A stretch of 64,000 nucleotides of DNA from CAZGUH01 sp964529005 (GTDB lineage Bacteria > Actinomycetota > Acidimicrobiia > Acidimicrobiales > Ilumatobacteraceae). The stretch is from NCBI GenBank assembly GCA_964529005.1, contig CAZGUH010000016.1, forward strand, positions 11,162 through 75,161. Direction: 5' to 3'. The notes below the pieces were generated by a model. That model was not told where the DNA came from, searched no databases, and saw only the letters and a list, made by a program, of their open reading frames with translations. Position numbers and translations under genes: made by a program. Each line of letters begins with the position of its first letter. Positions within the stretch are counted from its first letter, which is position 1. Shown in pieces: positions 24,252 to 31,976 of the stretch.

Positions 24252-25387
24252 CACCGGCTCCTCGGCAGGCCGAGCAGGCGCTCGGCGACGATGCCGCGCT
24301 GGATGTCGATCGCGCCGCCGTAGATCGACGCCGCACGGCTGTACCAGTAGTCGTCGCGCCAGGCGTGGGTCTCCGGACCGTCGTCGAGCGTGAAGTCCTC
24401 GATCAGCAGCTCACGGGCGAGATCGAACAGGGCCTGCTCGGCGCGCGTCAGCAGCACCTTGTCGGCGGAGATCTCCGGACCGGGCGAGCGGCCGGCGTCG
24501 AGCGCGTGGACGGTCTCGATCGACTTCACCCGCACTGCGAACAGCATCTGGTAGAGGCGGCCAATCTGCGCGGCAGCCGCGCCGGCACGTGCGCCGGCCT
24601 GGGCGAGGAGGTCGTCGAAGCGGGCGTGCATCCAGCTCTGCATCAGCCACGCGTACATGCCGCGCTCCCACTGCAACAGGTACATCGCCACGTCCCAGCC
24701 GCCGCCGACGTCGCCCACGACCTGGTCCTTGGGCACGACGACGTCGTCGAAGAACACCTCGGCGAGCTCGTTCTGCCCCGACATCGTCGTGATCGGGCGG
24801 GCGAGGATCCCGGGCGCATCCATGGGCGCCCACAACATCGTCAGCCCGCGGTATCCGGTGGGCGCCTCGCCGGTCCGCGCCAGCAGGAGACACGACGCCG
24901 AGACGTGGGCGAACGACGTCCACACCTTCTGACCGTTGATCCGCCAGTGGTCACCCTCGTCGACCGCGCGCAGGCGCAGAGCGCCGAGATCGCTGCCGGC
25001 GTCGGGCTCGCTGAAGCCCTGGCACCAGACGACCTCGCCTCTCAGGAACCGCGGCAGGTGGACGGCGGCGATGTGCGGAGCGAAGTGCGCCAACGCCGGA
25101 GCGAGGATCTCGACCGCGTAATAGCGCTGCGGGATGCGGTAGCCCGACGCGAAGAGCTGCTCGTAGAGCGCGGCGCGGTGGACCACACCACCGCCGAGGC
25201 CGCCGACCTCTTCTGGCCACCCGTAGCGGTTCCATCCGGCGTCGTACAGCGCCCGGATGAAGGTCTCCCCCGCGGCGCACGCTTCCTCCAGCGTGCCGGC
25301 GTGGTTGCGGCGGAACGCGGCGAGCTCGCCGACGTTCGCATCGAGCCATTCGGCGAGCTCTCTCCGGTAGCGGCCGACGTCCATCAT
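24251..25387 (-). CDS. Acyl-CoA dehydrogenase, long subunit of a probable heteromer
   Basis: A 378-residue dehydrogenase with the full FAD/acyl-CoA middle domain: WCQGFSEPDAGSDLGALRLR (about 118-137) and NGQKVWTSFAHVSASCLLLAR. The C-terminal motif is IYGGAIDIQRGIVAERLLGLP: the usual GGT-x-E-I is GGA-I-D-I, so the Glu is Asp. With its overlapping short partner it probably makes one heterotetrameric enzyme for bulky or branched acyl-CoA. Two ATGs in tandem (25387, 25384) follow a TATACT box by seven bases with no Shine-Dalgarno sequence, consistent with a leaderless start. First gene of the operon ending at 21456. Confidence 0.92.
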   Translation of the reverse strand: MMDVGRYRRELAEWLDANVGELAAFRRNHAGTLEEACAAGETFIRALYDAGWNRYGWPEEVGGLGGGVVHRAALYEQLFASGYRIPQRYYAVEILAPALAHFAPHIAAVHLPRFLRGEVVWCQGFSEPDAGSDLGALRLRAVDEGDHWRINGQKVWTSFAHVSASCLLLARTGEAPTGYRGLTMLWAPMDAPGILARPITTMSGQNELAEVFFDDVVVPKDQVVGDVGGGWDVAMYLLQWERGMYAWLMQSWMHARFDDLLAQAGARAGAAAAQIGRLYQMLFAVRVKSIETVHALDAGRSPGPEISADKVLLTRAEQALFDLARELLIEDFTLDDGPETHAWRDDYWYSRAASIYGGAIDIQRGIVAERLLGLPRSR

Positions 25388-25400
25388 CTGACGAAGTATA
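25388..25400 (-). promoter_or_regulatory. Leaderless -10 box of the heteromeric dehydrogenase operon
   Basis: Minus-strand TATACT (25400-25395) is followed by exactly seven bases and then ATG 25387. No ribosome binding site exists between them. No convincing -35 box is seen. Confidence 0.5.
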
Positions 25401-25438
25401 ACAATTCAACCTGTCGAGGTCGGAGCCGGACGGAGACG

Positions 25439-25483
25439 TTCACGAGAGAGAGGTTCGCGAGAGAGAGGTTCACGAGAGAGACG
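25439..25483. repeat. 15-bp tandem repeat, 3 copies, spanning a stop codon
   Basis: Three units close to TTCACGAGAGAGAGG. The stop codon of the alpha/beta hydrolase (25470-25472) lies inside the third unit, so the coding end was duplicated twice into the intergenic gap. Confidence 0.9.
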
Positions 25484-26360
25484 GTAGGGCGCCCACGAGG
25501 GCTGCCAGCTCGCGGGGATGGCTGCTCTGCACCGAATGGCCGGCGCCGTCGACGACCGTGACGCGCACCTGCGGGCACAGGCGGCGAAACTGCGCGAGGT
25601 CGTCGTCGTCGACCACCCACGACGCGCTGCCGAGCACGAGCGTCACGGGCATCGGCAGACGGCCGACCGCGGGCCACAGGTCCGAGTGGTCGCGCGAGGG
25701 CAGCCTGCCGCGCAGGTTGCCGAAGTGGTGCCGCCAGACCCAGCGCCCGTCGGCACGCTGGCGCGTGTTGTTGATGATCCCCCGGCGCAGGCCTGCTGCG
25801 CTGCGCTCGGGGTAATGGCCGAGCGCTCGCTCCAGGATCTCGTCGACGCTGGCGTAGCTTTCCGGACCGTGGACGAAGTCCGAGTTGGGCGACGGCTTGC
25901 TACCCACGCCGGGCGTCACGTCGACCACGACGAGCTCGCGGGCGAGATCTGGTTCGGCGGCGCCGAGCCCGATGGCCGTCAACCCGCCGAGCGACATGCC
26001 GACGACCACGACGGGCTCGGGCGTCAGCTGGCGCGTGGCGTCGGCGACGTCGGCGGCGAGGCTCTGCGGGCGGTACGTCGCGTCGTCGCGCCACGATGAG
26101 TGCCCGTGGCCGGCGAGGTCGAACGCCACGCAGGGGCGGCCGAGGGCGAGCACCGTGGCATCCCACGTGTGCGCGTTCTGGGCGCCGCCGTGCAGGAATA
26201 TCAGCTCGGGTCTTTCATCCCCCCACACGATTGCGCTCAGCTCTCGGCCGTCGGGGAGATCGAACGAGCGGCGCGTCGGGATCAGCGGTGGAGTGTCCAG
26301 GTCGAACTCCTTGCAGATGGCGGCGAGCTCGGCGAACTCGCCGCGCCCGTTCACGACCAC
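25470..26360 (-). CDS. Alpha/beta hydrolase
   Basis: The 296-residue protein has the alpha/beta-hydrolase triad: the oxyanion HGGAQNAHTW, nucleophile elbow VVGMSLGGLTAIG (Ser about 142), an Asp in SWVVDDDDL and His in DGAGHSVQS near the C terminus. It hydrolyses an ester, thioester or C-C bond; the family alone cannot tell which. The start is GTG 26360, 12 bases after the ThDP-enzyme beta subunit stop; other GTG codons follow two codons later. Location directly after a ThDP-dependent lyase suggests both act on one substrate. The 3' end lies in a 15-base tandem repeat. Confidence 0.9.
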   Translation of the reverse strand: MVVNGRGEFAELAAICKEFDLDTPPLIPTRRSFDLPDGRELSAIVWGDERPELIFLHGGAQNAHTWDATVLALGRPCVAFDLAGHGHSSWRDDATYRPQSLAADVADATRQLTPEPVVVVGMSLGGLTAIGLGAAEPDLARELVVVDVTPGVGSKPSPNSDFVHGPESYASVDEILERALGHYPERSAAGLRRGIINNTRQRADGRWVWRHHFGNLRGRLPSRDHSDLWPAVGRLPMPVTLVLGSASWVVDDDDLAQFRRLCPQVRVTVVDGAGHSVQSSHPRELAALVGALPSLS

Positions 26361-26372
26361 GAGGCCGCCGAC

Positions 26373-26942
26373 CTATCCCGCGAGCGCGGCGCGCACGTCG
26401 CGCACGGCCTGCGGCCCGTCGCTGAACGTCTTCAGACCCGGCACGGTCTTCGGCTGAGCGAAGCCAACCTTGACGTTCAGCAGCACCGGCCCCTCGGCGG
26501 CGAGGATCGACGGCAGCTGCTGCTTCGCCTCGTCGAGCGAGGCGAGTTCGCGCACCGTCGCGTATCCGGCTGCGCTGGCGAGGCCGGGGATCGAGAGCTT
26601 GCCGGTCACCGGCGTGGGCACGTGCCCCACGAGCTCGTAGACGCCGTTGTTCAACACGATGTGCACGAGGTTGGCGGGGCCCTGCTGGGCGATGGTGGCG
26701 AGCGTGCCGAGGTTCATCAGCAGGCTGCCGTCGCCGTCGAGCACCCACACCCGCCGGTCGGGACGGGCGAGGGCGATGCCCAGACCGACGGACGAGGCGA
26801 ATCCCATCGCGCCGGCGACGAAGAAGTTCAGCGGGCTCGGCGACGCCGCCCCCCAGTAGGTGTAGGGGCTCATCGTGTAGACGGCGACCTCGTCGGTGCG
26901 CCGCTCGGCGAGCAGGTCGAGGAACTCGTTGCGGTCGATCAT
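26373..26942 (-). CDS. Thiamine-diphosphate enzyme, beta subunit (sulfo/phosphonopyruvate decarboxylase-like)
   Basis: A 189-residue protein that contains only the ThDP/Mg-binding half of a decarboxylase. The ThDP motif is LDGDGSLLMNLGTLA...LNN: GDGS at about 69-72 and the closing NN near 98-99. Size and subunit layout fit the split sulfopyruvate/phosphonopyruvate decarboxylase-like family, in which alpha and beta proteins form an alpha-beta dimer of dimers. It overlaps nothing but follows the alpha subunit by ten bases. It would decarboxylate or ligate a 2-oxoacid; neighbours give no sign of coenzyme M or phosphonate metabolism, so the substrate is probably different. Confidence 0.9.
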   Translation of the reverse strand: MIDRNEFLDLLAERRTDEVAVYTMSPYTYWGAASPSPLNFFVAGAMGFASSVGLGIALARPDRRVWVLDGDGSLLMNLGTLATIAQQGPANLVHIVLNNGVYELVGHVPTPVTGKLSIPGLASAAGYATVRELASLDEAKQQLPSILAAEGPVLLNVKVGFAQPKTVPGLKTFSDGPQAVRDVRAALAG

Positions 26943-26952
26943 GGCGTGCCCC

Positions 26953-27525
26953 TCAGTTCCCGGACTCGTAGTCGTCCGCCTTCGTCAGCAGCACCGCGAC
27001 CGGCGTGCTCTTGTCGTACGCGGTCGCGCAGGCCTCGTCGACCAGTGTCACGTCGTCGTCGGAGTCGACGAGCCAGCGCTCGATGGCGAACGCGTCGAGG
27101 AAGCGCTCGGTGAAGTCGGGAACGCCGCCGGCCGACATGTTGCCGTCCGCGTCGCGTTCCATCTTGGCGTAGAACAGGAACCCGACGAGCATCACGATCG
27201 GGAAGCCGAGGTTCTTCGCCCACTTCAGCACGTTGCCGCACTCGAACAACCCCTGGTTCTCGACGAGCAGCGCAGCGCGGGCGCCGCCGATGTGCAGACC
27301 GGCGCAGATCGCGATCGTCTCGCCTTCCCGGCAGGCCTGCACGACGGTCAGGCCGGGATCCTGCACGAGCGCGGCGTGCATGAAGTGGGTCTCGCTGTCG
27401 GGGAGCCACACCACATGGGTGATGCCGGCCTTCTTCAGCGCGGCGCAGATCGCCGCGGCGCGAGCGTTCACGGGTGCGGTCGCCGCTTTCGAGAGTGTCA
27501 GCGGCGACGCTGCTGCGATGGTCAT
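26953..27525 (-). CDS. Thiamine-diphosphate enzyme, alpha subunit (pyrimidine-binding half)
   Basis: A 190-residue protein with the PYR domain of ThDP enzymes. The Glu that activates the cofactor is visible in VQACREGETIAICAGLHIGG (about 62-81). Upstream, ALKKAGITHVVWLPDSE matches the start of ComD/phosphonopyruvate decarboxylase-type alpha subunits; LLVENQGLFECGNVLKWAKN is also typical. Together with the 26373 protein it makes a complete ThDP lyase. ATG 27525 is eight bases after a TATAGG box and lacks a clear Shine-Dalgarno site. First gene of a three-gene operon with the alpha/beta hydrolase. Confidence 0.9.
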   Translation of the reverse strand: MTIAAASPLTLSKAATAPVNARAAAICAALKKAGITHVVWLPDSETHFMHAALVQDPGLTVVQACREGETIAICAGLHIGGARAALLVENQGLFECGNVLKWAKNLGFPIVMLVGFLFYAKMERDADGNMSAGGVPDFTERFLDAFAIERWLVDSDDDVTLVDEACATAYDKSTPVAVLLTKADDYESGN

Positions 27526-27561
27526 CGCCCGACCCTATATCGCTGAATCAGATAACTACAA
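27526..27561 (-). promoter_or_regulatory. Probable promoter of the ThDP-enzyme operon
   Basis: Minus-strand TTGTAG (27561-27556), a 16-base spacer and TATAGG (27539-27534) end eight bases before ATG 27525. The spacer contains the near-palindrome CTGAATCAG. The -35 box overlaps the stop of the decayed SDR. Confidence 0.45.
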
Positions 27562-28202
27562 GAGGGCCGACGGCGTCCCTTCGACGAGCCACCCCGACAC
27601 GATCTGCTCGCCGCGGCGCGTCACCCAGGCGGCATCCACCAGGTCGGTGAACACGTAGAAGCGGCCTTCGTCGAGGCCGCGCAGGTCGGGGGCGAGCGCT
27701 TCGGCCATCGCCAGCAGCGCGTGCTTGCTGGAGGTGTGCGCCGCGAGCGACGTGCGCACGGTGACGGCCATGTTCGACACCGTGAAGTGGAGGTGACCCG
27801 CGTTCTGCTCGAGCATCAGCGGGACGAACGCCCGCATGACGTGGATCCCACCCCACAGGTTGACCGCGTGCACCCAGGCCCGGTCGCCTTCGCTCAGCTC
27901 CCATGCCGGCCCGTGCACGCTGACCCCGCGTTGGAGCAGACGACGAACGGGGACCCGAAGCGGGCGACGGTCGGCGACGCGAGCTCGTGCACCGCATCGG
28001 CGTCCGTCACGTCGGCGCGGACGGCCAGCACGTCGGCTCCCAGCCCACGCACCTGTGCCGCAGCGCGTTCGAGCGCCGCCTCCCCCGCGATGTCGGCCAG
28101 CACCAGTCCTGCGCCGCGGCGGGCGAGGGTGCGTGCCAGTCCGAGGCCGAGCCCGCCGGCCGCGCCGGTGACCACCGCCGCCTTTCCGGCGACGTTCAGC
28201 AC
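27556..28202 (-). pseudogene. Short-chain dehydrogenase, frameshifted and internally deleted
   Basis: The N-terminal half (from GTG 28202) has VVTGAAGGLGLGLARTLA and ends its good reading at VVCSNAG. At the G run 27924-27927 the frame shifts: adding one G restores NAGVSVHGPAWELSEGD, and the C-terminal half continues to 27556. In that half the expected Tyr of Y-x-x-x-K is His (AHTSSKHALL). The segment that should carry the PG motif is also missing between APDLRG and DEGRFYVFTD. The total, 647 bases, is not a multiple of three and would give only about 215 residues even if repaired. I read this as a decaying SDR; a sequencing error could explain the frameshift but not the other two defects. Confidence 0.85.
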
Positions 28203-28221
28203 CCGGCCGGAGCCTCGCGGC

Positions 28222-28971
28222 TCAAGCCGCCCCGGCGACGTAGCGCCCGCCGTCGATGAGGAACACCTGGCCGGTGATCCACGACGCCGCGTCGCTGCAG
28301 AAGAACAGCACCGCGGGCGCGATGTCGGCGGGCCGGCCGATCCGGCGCATCGGCGTCGCCGCGGCGATCTCGGCGCCGCGCTGGCGGACCAGCCCCTTGG
28401 CCATGTCGGTGTCGACGAGACCTGGGGCGATGCCGTTGACGCGCACCGCAGGCCCGAGTTCGGATGCCATGTGTTGCGTCAGGTGGAGCAGCGCCGCTTT
28501 GGAGGTGTCGTAGACGCCCATCGACCCGCTCGATCGGAACGCCCCGATCGACAAGATGTTCATGATCGAGCCGCCGTGGTCCTTCATCCACGCGTGCCAC
28601 GCGCGCTGGGCGAGGTACAGCGGGCCGCGCACGTTAACCTGGAACGTCTTGTCCCATGCCGCGAGCTCGGCATCCATCAGCGGTCCGAGGTACGGGTTGG
28701 CGGCGGCGTTGTTGACCACGATGTCGATGCGCCCCCACCGCTCCAGCGTCGTGTCGACCAATCGATCCAGATCGTCCGGATTGCCGGCGTTGCCGGCCAG
28801 CGTGGCGACGTCGCCGTCGATCGACGCGCACGCCTCGTCGAGCTCGGCTGCCTTCCGGCTGTAGATCATCACGCTGGCGCCCGCGGCGGCGAACGTCGCC
28901 GCGATCTCACGGCCGATGCCGCGCGACCCTCCTGTGACGATCGCGACCTTTCCGTCGAGCCTGATCTGCAT
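28222..28971 (-). CDS. SDR family oxidoreductase
   Basis: An intact 249-residue classical SDR: TGGSRGIGREIA (12-24), NNAAANP at about 87, Ser in ILSIGAF and Tyr/Lys in GVYDTSKAALLHL, IAPGLVDTDM, and the closing SSWITGQVF-like AASWITGQVFLIDGG. It oxidises a secondary alcohol or reduces a ketone with NAD(P). It lies 19 bases upstream of the decayed SDR, which it may functionally replace, and downstream of an enoyl-CoA hydratase in the same operon. A role as 3-hydroxyacyl-CoA or hydroxy-acid dehydrogenase is inferred from context only. Confidence 0.92.
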   Translation of the reverse strand: MQIRLDGKVAIVTGGSRGIGREIAATFAAAGASVMIYSRKAAELDEACASIDGDVATLAGNAGNPDDLDRLVDTTLERWGRIDIVVNNAAANPYLGPLMDAELAAWDKTFQVNVRGPLYLAQRAWHAWMKDHGGSIMNILSIGAFRSSGSMGVYDTSKAALLHLTQHMASELGPAVRVNGIAPGLVDTDMAKGLVRQRGAEIAAATPMRRIGRPADIAPAVLFFCSDAASWITGQVFLIDGGRYVAGAA

Positions 28972-29006
28972 CTGCCCTTACCCTCGCGACCCGCGTCGAC
29001 GCCCGC

Positions 29007-29789
29007 TCACTGCACGGACTTGCCGTCGGCGAAGCGCCGCACGGCCTCTTGCACGGCGCCGGTGACGAACGATTCCTGCTGCGCGGCGAACGCGAACGGC
29101 AGCACGGTCCGCGCCGCCTGCTGCGCGTGCAGGTTGAGGGCGCGCTTGGTGTCCTGCACCGCCTGAGGAGGAAGCGACGCGATGCGATGCGCGAGCGCGA
29201 GCGCCTGCGGCATCACCTGGTCGCGCGGCACGGCGCGATTCGCGAGGCCGAGCTCCACGGCGAGCTGCGCGGGGATGCGATCGCCGGTGAGCAGGTACTC
29301 CTTGGCCTTCAGCAGGCTCATCGCCAGCGGCCAGGTCATCGCTCCGCCGTCGGCGGCGACGAGCCCGACCTGCACGTGCGGATCGGACATGAACGCGTCG
29401 TCGGCCATGACGACGATGTCGCACAACACGGCGACGCTGCAGCCCAACCCGACCGCCGGCCCGTTGACGGCGGCGACGACCGGCAGGTGGAAGCGCAGCA
29501 TCTCGTCCACGAGGCCGAACGCGTTGCGGTTGCCCTTGCGGCGATACCACAGGTCCTCGGCGTTGCGTTGGAACCAGGGGATGTCACCCCCGGCGCTGAA
29601 CGCCTTGCCGGCGCCGGTGAGCACCACGGCCCGCGCGTCGTCGTCCTCGGCCAGCTGCGCCCACACCCGGTGGACGGCGCCGTGGAGCGTCTCGTCGAAC
29701 GCGTTGAGCGCCTCGGGCCGGTTCATCGTGACGATCCGCACGGGACCGTCGCATTCCACCGTCAACGACGGCGGCAGGTCGTAGCTCAT
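29007..29789 (-). CDS. Enoyl-CoA hydratase/isomerase family protein
   Basis: A 260-residue crotonase-family protein with MNRPEALNAFDETLH, LTGAGKAFSAGGDIPWF (oxyanion loop) and AVNGPAVGLGCSVAVLCDIVVM. The active-site helix reads HVQVGLVAADGGAMTWP, where the first acidic residue of hydratases is not obvious but Asp is present at ADGG. Hydratase, isomerase or hydrolase activity is possible. It starts at ATG 29789, 27 bases after the SnoaL-like gene, and is 35 bases upstream of the SDR. Confidence 0.92.
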   Translation of the reverse strand: MSYDLPPSLTVECDGPVRIVTMNRPEALNAFDETLHGAVHRVWAQLAEDDDARAVVLTGAGKAFSAGGDIPWFQRNAEDLWYRRKGNRNAFGLVDEMLRFHLPVVAAVNGPAVGLGCSVAVLCDIVVMADDAFMSDPHVQVGLVAADGGAMTWPLAMSLLKAKEYLLTGDRIPAQLAVELGLANRAVPRDQVMPQALALAHRIASLPPQAVQDTKRALNLHAQQAARTVLPFAFAAQQESFVTGAVQEAVRRFADGKSVQ

Positions 29790-29816
29790 CTGTGTCCTTC
29801 CGATTGCCGCCGACGA

Positions 29817-30257
29817 TCAGCTCGCCGCTGCGTCGGACTCCTTGCGAGTCCAGGACTTCGCCCGCGGATCGCGCGTCGACGCCTTGCGCACCTTGATCCG
29901 CCATCCCGCGGGGGTGTTGACGACGATGTCGTGCATGTCGGCGACGCTGGCGGTGCCGTCCATGAACACGCAGATGACCTTGGAGTGCACGCGCACCGTG
30001 CCGTCGGGATCCTCGGTGACGTCGAAGTTCATCGCGTTGTGGGCGAGCAGGTGGTCGTAGTCGCGCTTGTAGGACGCGGCCATCAGCTCGACGATGTTCT
30101 CCACCCCCGACACCGGTGGCAGATCGCGGTAGCTGAGGTCGTAGACCGCGTCCTCGGTGAAGACGTCGCCGAACTCGTCCCAGCGGCGGCCGTCGATGAG
30201 GTGATGGATCTTGTTCAGGGTCCGGTAGATGCCGACGTAGTCGTCCGTGGTGAGCAT
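29817..30257 (-). CDS. SnoaL-like/NTF2-fold protein
   Basis: The 146-residue protein has the SnoaL-like alpha+beta barrel pattern: LNKIHHLIDGRRWDEFGDVF, TEDAVYDLSYRD, then beta strands VHSKVICVFMDG and GWRIKVRKAS. Members act as dehydratases, isomerases, hydrolases or simply binding proteins. ATG 30257 is chosen because GGGAGGGTGAC precedes it; the open frame beyond it is the end of the CMD gene region. It overlaps nothing but is only one base from the upstream stop. Specific function unknown. Confidence 0.87.
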   Translation of the reverse strand: MLTTDDYVGIYRTLNKIHHLIDGRRWDEFGDVFTEDAVYDLSYRDLPPVSGVENIVELMAASYKRDYDHLLAHNAMNFDVTEDPDGTVRVHSKVICVFMDGTASVADMHDIVVNTPAGWRIKVRKASTRDPRAKSWTRKESDAAAS

Positions 30258-30258
30258 G

Positions 30259-30936
30259 TCACCCTCCCTTGTTCGGTGAGCTTGGGGTCGCCGGTCCATC
30301 CGGAAGCCTGGCGGCGTCGATCGAGCTCGGCGACCGCTCCGGCGGATGCCCGTAGACCTGGTCGTCGAGCTGGACGCCGAGGGAGTTCACCGCGAAGCAG
30401 TTGAGGAGGTAGAAGCCGACGATCATCGGGATCTCGATCAACTGCTTCTCGTCGAACGCCCCGGCGAGCGTCGCCCATGTGGCGTCGGTGATGCACGCGT
30501 CGGTGAACAGCTCGTCGGTCGCGCGCAGCAGCGCGGCATCGAGCGCACTCCATCCGGACGCGTCCGGTCCGACGGACGTCCGCTCGGCCTCCTCCTGTGA
30601 CAGCCCGACCTTCATGCCGGCGCGCACGTGGCTCTCCCACAGGAAGTCGCACCCGCAGCGCCAGGTGGTTCGCAGGATCAGCAGCTCGCGCTCGCGGCCG
30701 GTCACCTTGCCGCGGATCAGCTTGCCGCCGAACTGGTTGTAGAGGCGGAACAGTCCGGGGTGGCGTACCAGCGTCGTCAGCATGTTGCTGCGGCCGAGGC
30801 CCGTGCTGTCGAGCAACTCGCGCTGGCGATCGTCGAGCTCGTCCTCGGTGAGCGGAGCCAGCCGCGGCTCGCTCGGCCGGTCGCGTCCCGTCACACGCAG
30901 GAAGTCGAGGTCGCCGAACGGCTCGTCAGTCCCCAT
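30259..30936 (-). CDS. Carboxymuconolactone decarboxylase-family (AhpD-like) protein
   Basis: A 225-residue protein with the CMD core. The redox-like motif is WRCGCDFLWESHVRAGMKVG (about 113-132), with two Cys spaced by one residue and a following His, as in many CMD/AhpD proteins. The C-terminal third repeats the helical hairpin (TDACITDATWATL, IGFYLLNCFAVNSLG-like). Such proteins serve as decarboxylases, peroxidases or gamma-lactone processing enzymes, so the role is open. First gene of the operon. ATG 30936 follows TATTAT by eight bases with no Shine-Dalgarno site. Confidence 0.88.
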   Translation of the reverse strand: MGTDEPFGDLDFLRVTGRDRPSEPRLAPLTEDELDDRQRELLDSTGLGRSNMLTTLVRHPGLFRLYNQFGGKLIRGKVTGRERELLILRTTWRCGCDFLWESHVRAGMKVGLSQEEAERTSVGPDASGWSALDAALLRATDELFTDACITDATWATLAGAFDEKQLIEIPMIVGFYLLNCFAVNSLGVQLDDQVYGHPPERSPSSIDAARLPDGPATPSSPNKGG

Positions 30937-30950
30937 ATAGACAGATAATA
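30937..30950 (-). promoter_or_regulatory. Leaderless -10 box of the CMD/SDR/hydratase operon
   Basis: Minus-strand TATTAT (30950-30945) lies eight bases before ATG 30936 in an AT-rich patch of about 25 bases; no -35 box is convincing. Confidence 0.5.
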
Positions 30951-31007
30951 CAACTACTGCCCGGAGGCGTCCATCCGAACGGGAACGTGCGCACCGACAC
31001 GAGCATG

Positions 31008-31976
31008 TCAGGTCGCCGACGGCTCGCGCGCCGCGATCGCCGCTGCCCCCGAACCGAAGGCGAGCACGGCGCCGGACGAGTTCGAGATCGTCACCGACGT
31101 GAACGCGAGGCGGCGCCCGCGATGGCGCACCGTCGCCCGAGCGACGAGCCGCTCGCCGTCGGCTTGCTGCGGCCGAGCGAACTGCATGTGCAGGTCGGCG
31201 AGGTGGACGTTGGCGTCGTGCCCCAGCGCGGCGCTGACCGCGCAGACCATCGCCCGCTCGGCGAACAGCGACAGCGCGCCGCCCTGGACGGCGCCCATCG
31301 TCTGCTCGATCCGCTTGTCGGCACGCATCGACAGGTGCGCGGCGCCGTCGGCGAGGTGGATGACGTCGAGCCCGAACAGGTCGTGGACCGGGCACGTGAA
31401 GCCAGCGACGAGCCGTCCGCTGGCGCTGTCGAACGGGCGGGCGGCGATCCCCGCGTCGCGCGCCCCGGGACGCACCGTGCCGCGCGAGAAGACCGCGAGG
31501 CGGGCCCCGCCGCGGGCGACCAGCACGCCCGAGCCGTCGGTGATCTGCACCTCCGACATCGCCGAGCGTCCGTCGTTGCTGACCTGGGTCGCGGCCGCGG
31601 TGAGCACGGCGCCGGCTGCCGTGGCGCGGATCACCGCGAGGTTCAAGGCGACGGTCGCGCATGCCGCGCCCGCCGGCAGCGCTGCCGTCACCGCCCAGCC
31701 GAGCGCGCCGTCGGCGAGCGTCGCCAGCACACCGATCGGCACCCGGCCGAGGTCGTCGACGACGTCGTCGGACGCCGACATGCGGAACACCGCGCCGTCC
31801 ATGCCGGCACGCACCGGCCGGACGCCGGTGAGCATCTGGATGCCCGACAGCGGGGCCGCGCCGTCGACGAAGATCGACAGCCGATCCCGTCCCGGCATCT
31901 CGAGGAGGAAGTCGGGCATCGTGCCGGCCGTCTCCACGTCCGCGCGACCCAACGGTTGGTCGGATGCGAGCGCCAT
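31008..31976 (-). CDS. Double-hotdog acyl-CoA thioesterase (PaaI-like)
   Basis: A 322-residue protein with two hotdog domains. In the first, GVLATLADGALGWAVTAALP (about 82-101) is the helix that carries the catalytic acidic residue. In the second, GAVQGGALSLFAERAMVCAV (about 227-246) is the equivalent. Tandem hotdog proteins of this length hydrolyse acyl-CoA to free acid and CoA. Its ATG overlaps the amidohydrolase stop by one base (TGATG). It is the last gene of the hydrolase operon and may release CoA at the end of the pathway or clear dead-end thioesters. Confidence 0.87.
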   Translation of the reverse strand: MALASDQPLGRADVETAGTMPDFLLEMPGRDRLSIFVDGAAPLSGIQMLTGVRPVRAGMDGAVFRMSASDDVVDDLGRVPIGVLATLADGALGWAVTAALPAGAACATVALNLAVIRATAAGAVLTAAATQVSNDGRSAMSEVQITDGSGVLVARGGARLAVFSRGTVRPGARDAGIAARPFDSASGRLVAGFTCPVHDLFGLDVIHLADGAAHLSMRADKRIEQTMGAVQGGALSLFAERAMVCAVSAALGHDANVHLADLHMQFARPQQADGERLVARATVRHRGRRLAFTSVTISNSSGAVLAFGSGAAAIAAREPSAT

